Positions 6,265 through 6,949 of a DNA stretch of 6,949 bases are shown in pieces. Position 1 is the stretch's first letter. Each line of letters begins with the position of its first letter. The position numbers and the translations under genes were made by a program. This DNA comes from Methanobrevibacter sp. (lineage in GTDB: Archaea > Methanobacteriota > Methanobacteria > Methanobacteriales > Methanobacteriaceae). The stretch spans positions 1 through 6,949 of the forward strand of contig JAFRCZ010000241.1 in NCBI GenBank assembly GCA_017404125.1, read 5' to 3'. The notes under the pieces were generated by a model that was given only the letters and a program-made list of their open reading frames with translations, was not told the DNA's origin and searched no databases.

Positions 6265-6296
6265 GGCATTCTAAATTTTACAGTTAATTAAATGCC
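6265..6296. repeat. Inverted repeat upstream of the adhesin-like promoter
   Basis: GGCATT (6265-6270) and AATGCC (6291-6296) are perfect inverted copies separated by 20 bp, centred about 65 bp before the TATA box at 6341. In this AT-rich setting the paired GC bases stand out. It could be a regulator-binding site for the adhesin-like gene; function is inferred from position only. Confidence 0.45.
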
Positions 6297-6339
6297 AATA
6301 AATCATTTTACCTTCATCTTTTTAAGATATTTTCATAAC

Positions 6340-6350
6340 ATTTATATATA
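6340..6350 (+). promoter_or_regulatory. TATA box of the adhesin-like gene
   Basis: CATTTATATATA contains a good match to the archaeal TTTATATA box at 6341-6348. Expected transcription start is about 6368-6375, giving a leader of roughly 270 nt before ATG 6644. Confidence 0.6.
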
Positions 6351-6369
6351 ACTTATATATTAATAATAT

Positions 6370-6643
6370 AGTATATGTAACGGGGTTTAATCGATTTTGA
6401 TTAAGCTTTTTTTGTGTTATTAGAATTGAGAAAATTTCTAATAAATTTTTATTATGATTTAAAAATGGTGATTTGTTTAATCTATATATGCTTAATATGG
6501 TTAAGGTTGATTTAAACAGGCGCTATTTTTTCTCTAAAAGTTGCATATGATGAATTTTTGGAGTGTTTTTCATCTAGAATAAATTGTAACTTGATTTATT
6601 TTAATGAAAGATATTTCATAGTAAATTGATATGGTGAATTTAA
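6370..6643 (+). promoter_or_regulatory. Long, potentially structured 5' leader of the adhesin-like gene
   Basis: Six local hairpins can be drawn: 6385-6406 (8 bp, one G-U); 6417-6444 (9 bp, TTATTAGAA/TTCTAATAA); 6491-6505 (CTTAA/TTAAG), nested inside 6474-6518 (TGTTTAA/TTAAACA); 6549-6574 (GATGAA/TTCATC); 6576-6602 (10 bp including G-U pairs); and 6604-6619 (ATGAAA/TTTCAT with a GATA loop). The segment ATTAAGC (6400-6406) can pair with the first arm, with 6475-6481, or perfectly with GCTTAAT at 6490-6496, so alternative folds exclude each other. GGTGA at 6633-6637 is the ribosome binding site. Very high AT content makes chance pairing common, so a riboswitch-like role is only a hypothesis. 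A separate small RNA is another possibility. Confidence 0.4.
6385..6413 (+). terminator. Terminator-like hairpin early in the leader
   Basis: GTTTAATC (6385-6392) pairs with GATTAAGC (6399-6406) over 8 bp with a six-base loop, followed at once by seven T residues. It lies only 10-20 nt after the predicted transcription start and far before the coding region, as expected of an attenuator. Confidence 0.45.
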
Positions 6644-6949
6644 ATGGATAAGTTGAAAACTCGTGTTTTGTTTATATCATTGGTTTTATTGATGTTAGTT
6701 TCTGTTAGTGCAGTTGCTGCTGCAGAGATTGATGATGTAACCAATGCAAATCAAGAAGATTTTGATTTATCTGAAGAGATCGTTAATGATGTTGAAGAAG
6801 TAAGTGCTACTCAAGATGATGCAGTCGTATCTGATTCCTCTTCCAATGTAGTTGCGGATGATTCTGCCAAGGCAGTCAAATCCAATTCTAAAGATGTGTT
6901 AAAAGAGGGTGAAAATAGTGTCATAACCTTTGCGTTTTACCATTTGAAA
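6644..6949 (+). CDS. Secreted adhesin-like protein, N-terminal part (runs off the window)
   Basis: The open frame from ATG 6644 stays open for 102 codons to the window edge, so this is a partial gene. Residues 1-27 are a classic signal peptide: basic MDKLKTR, a hydrophobic core (VLFISLVLLMLVSVSAV), and AAA before E28 as the likely cleavage site. The mature start (28-90) is acidic, rich in Asp, Glu, Ser, Asn and Val and low in complexity, ending with EGENSVITFAFYHLK. Such a leader followed by an acidic Ser/Asn-rich stretch is how many Methanobrevibacter adhesin-like surface proteins begin. No repeat domain or anchor is visible yet, so the adhesin call is an inference. GGTGA at 6633-6637 precedes the start; an ATG at 6631 is excluded because it meets a stop after six codons. 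The long structured leader suggests regulated expression. Confidence 0.78.
   Translation, partial: MDKLKTRVLFISLVLLMLVSVSAVAAAEIDDVTNANQEDFDLSEEIVNDVEEVSATQDDAVVSDSSSNVVADDSAKAVKSNSKDVLKEGENSVITFAFYHLK

Noticed and set aside
6488..6550. Leader peptide of 20 codons (MLNMVKVDLNRRYF...) in the adhesin-like leader
   Set aside because: No ribosome binding site at a usable distance, and overlap with the potential hairpins. It could be a regulatory upstream frame but cannot be supported.
6112..6643. tRNA or known small RNA gene in the long gap
   Set aside because: No GC-rich cloverleaf or T-arm motif is visible on either strand.

Overview
The window looks like a stretch of chromosome from a gut or rumen methanogen of the order Methanobacteriales, most likely Methanobrevibacter. 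That is an inference. It rests on very AT-rich intergenic DNA, archaeal-style TATA-like elements and T-tract terminators, GGAGG/GGTGA ribosome binding sites, an archaeal-type argJ, and a secreted protein at the right edge that resembles the start of a Methanobrevibacter adhesin-like protein. No tRNA, rRNA, CRISPR array or insertion sequence was recognised. All supported genes lie on the + strand.

Layout. Bases 1-180 hold nearly three copies of a 60-bp T-rich tandem repeat (the first two are identical), followed by an AT-rich promoter region. A TTG-started gene (408-1436) encodes an NYN/Zc3h12a-like PIN-fold ribonuclease with a C-terminal module that appears twice. A 44-bp direct duplication straddles its stop codon. 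Next (1581-2783) is a 400-residue protein with two tandem class III cyclase/GGDEF-like palm domains. Only the second keeps the acidic metal-binding motifs, and it ends in a membrane anchor. A likely co-transcribed small membrane protein (2851-3300) has seven N-glycosylation sequons in its short outer tail and is followed by a GAAA-tetraloop terminator. argJ (3432-4655), for arginine biosynthesis, stands alone. A 34-residue, extremely basic protein with no acidic residue and a near-perfect Shine-Dalgarno site lies at 4995-5099. A membrane-tethered M14-type zinc carboxypeptidase homologue follows (5278-6111). The window ends with a long intergenic region, a strong TATA box, a roughly 270-nt leader with six potential hairpins, and the first 102 codons of a secreted adhesin-like protein (6644 to the edge).

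How the genes relate. Apart from the cyclase-like/sequon-rich pair, the genes are widely spaced, each with its own promoter-like sequence, so most are probably single transcription units. Three encode membrane or exported proteins. The most novel items are the duplicated cyclase-like protein with a degenerate first half beside a ribonuclease, the tiny basic protein, and the structured leader in front of the adhesin-like gene, where one segment has several mutually exclusive pairing partners. None of these functions is proven by the sequence alone.
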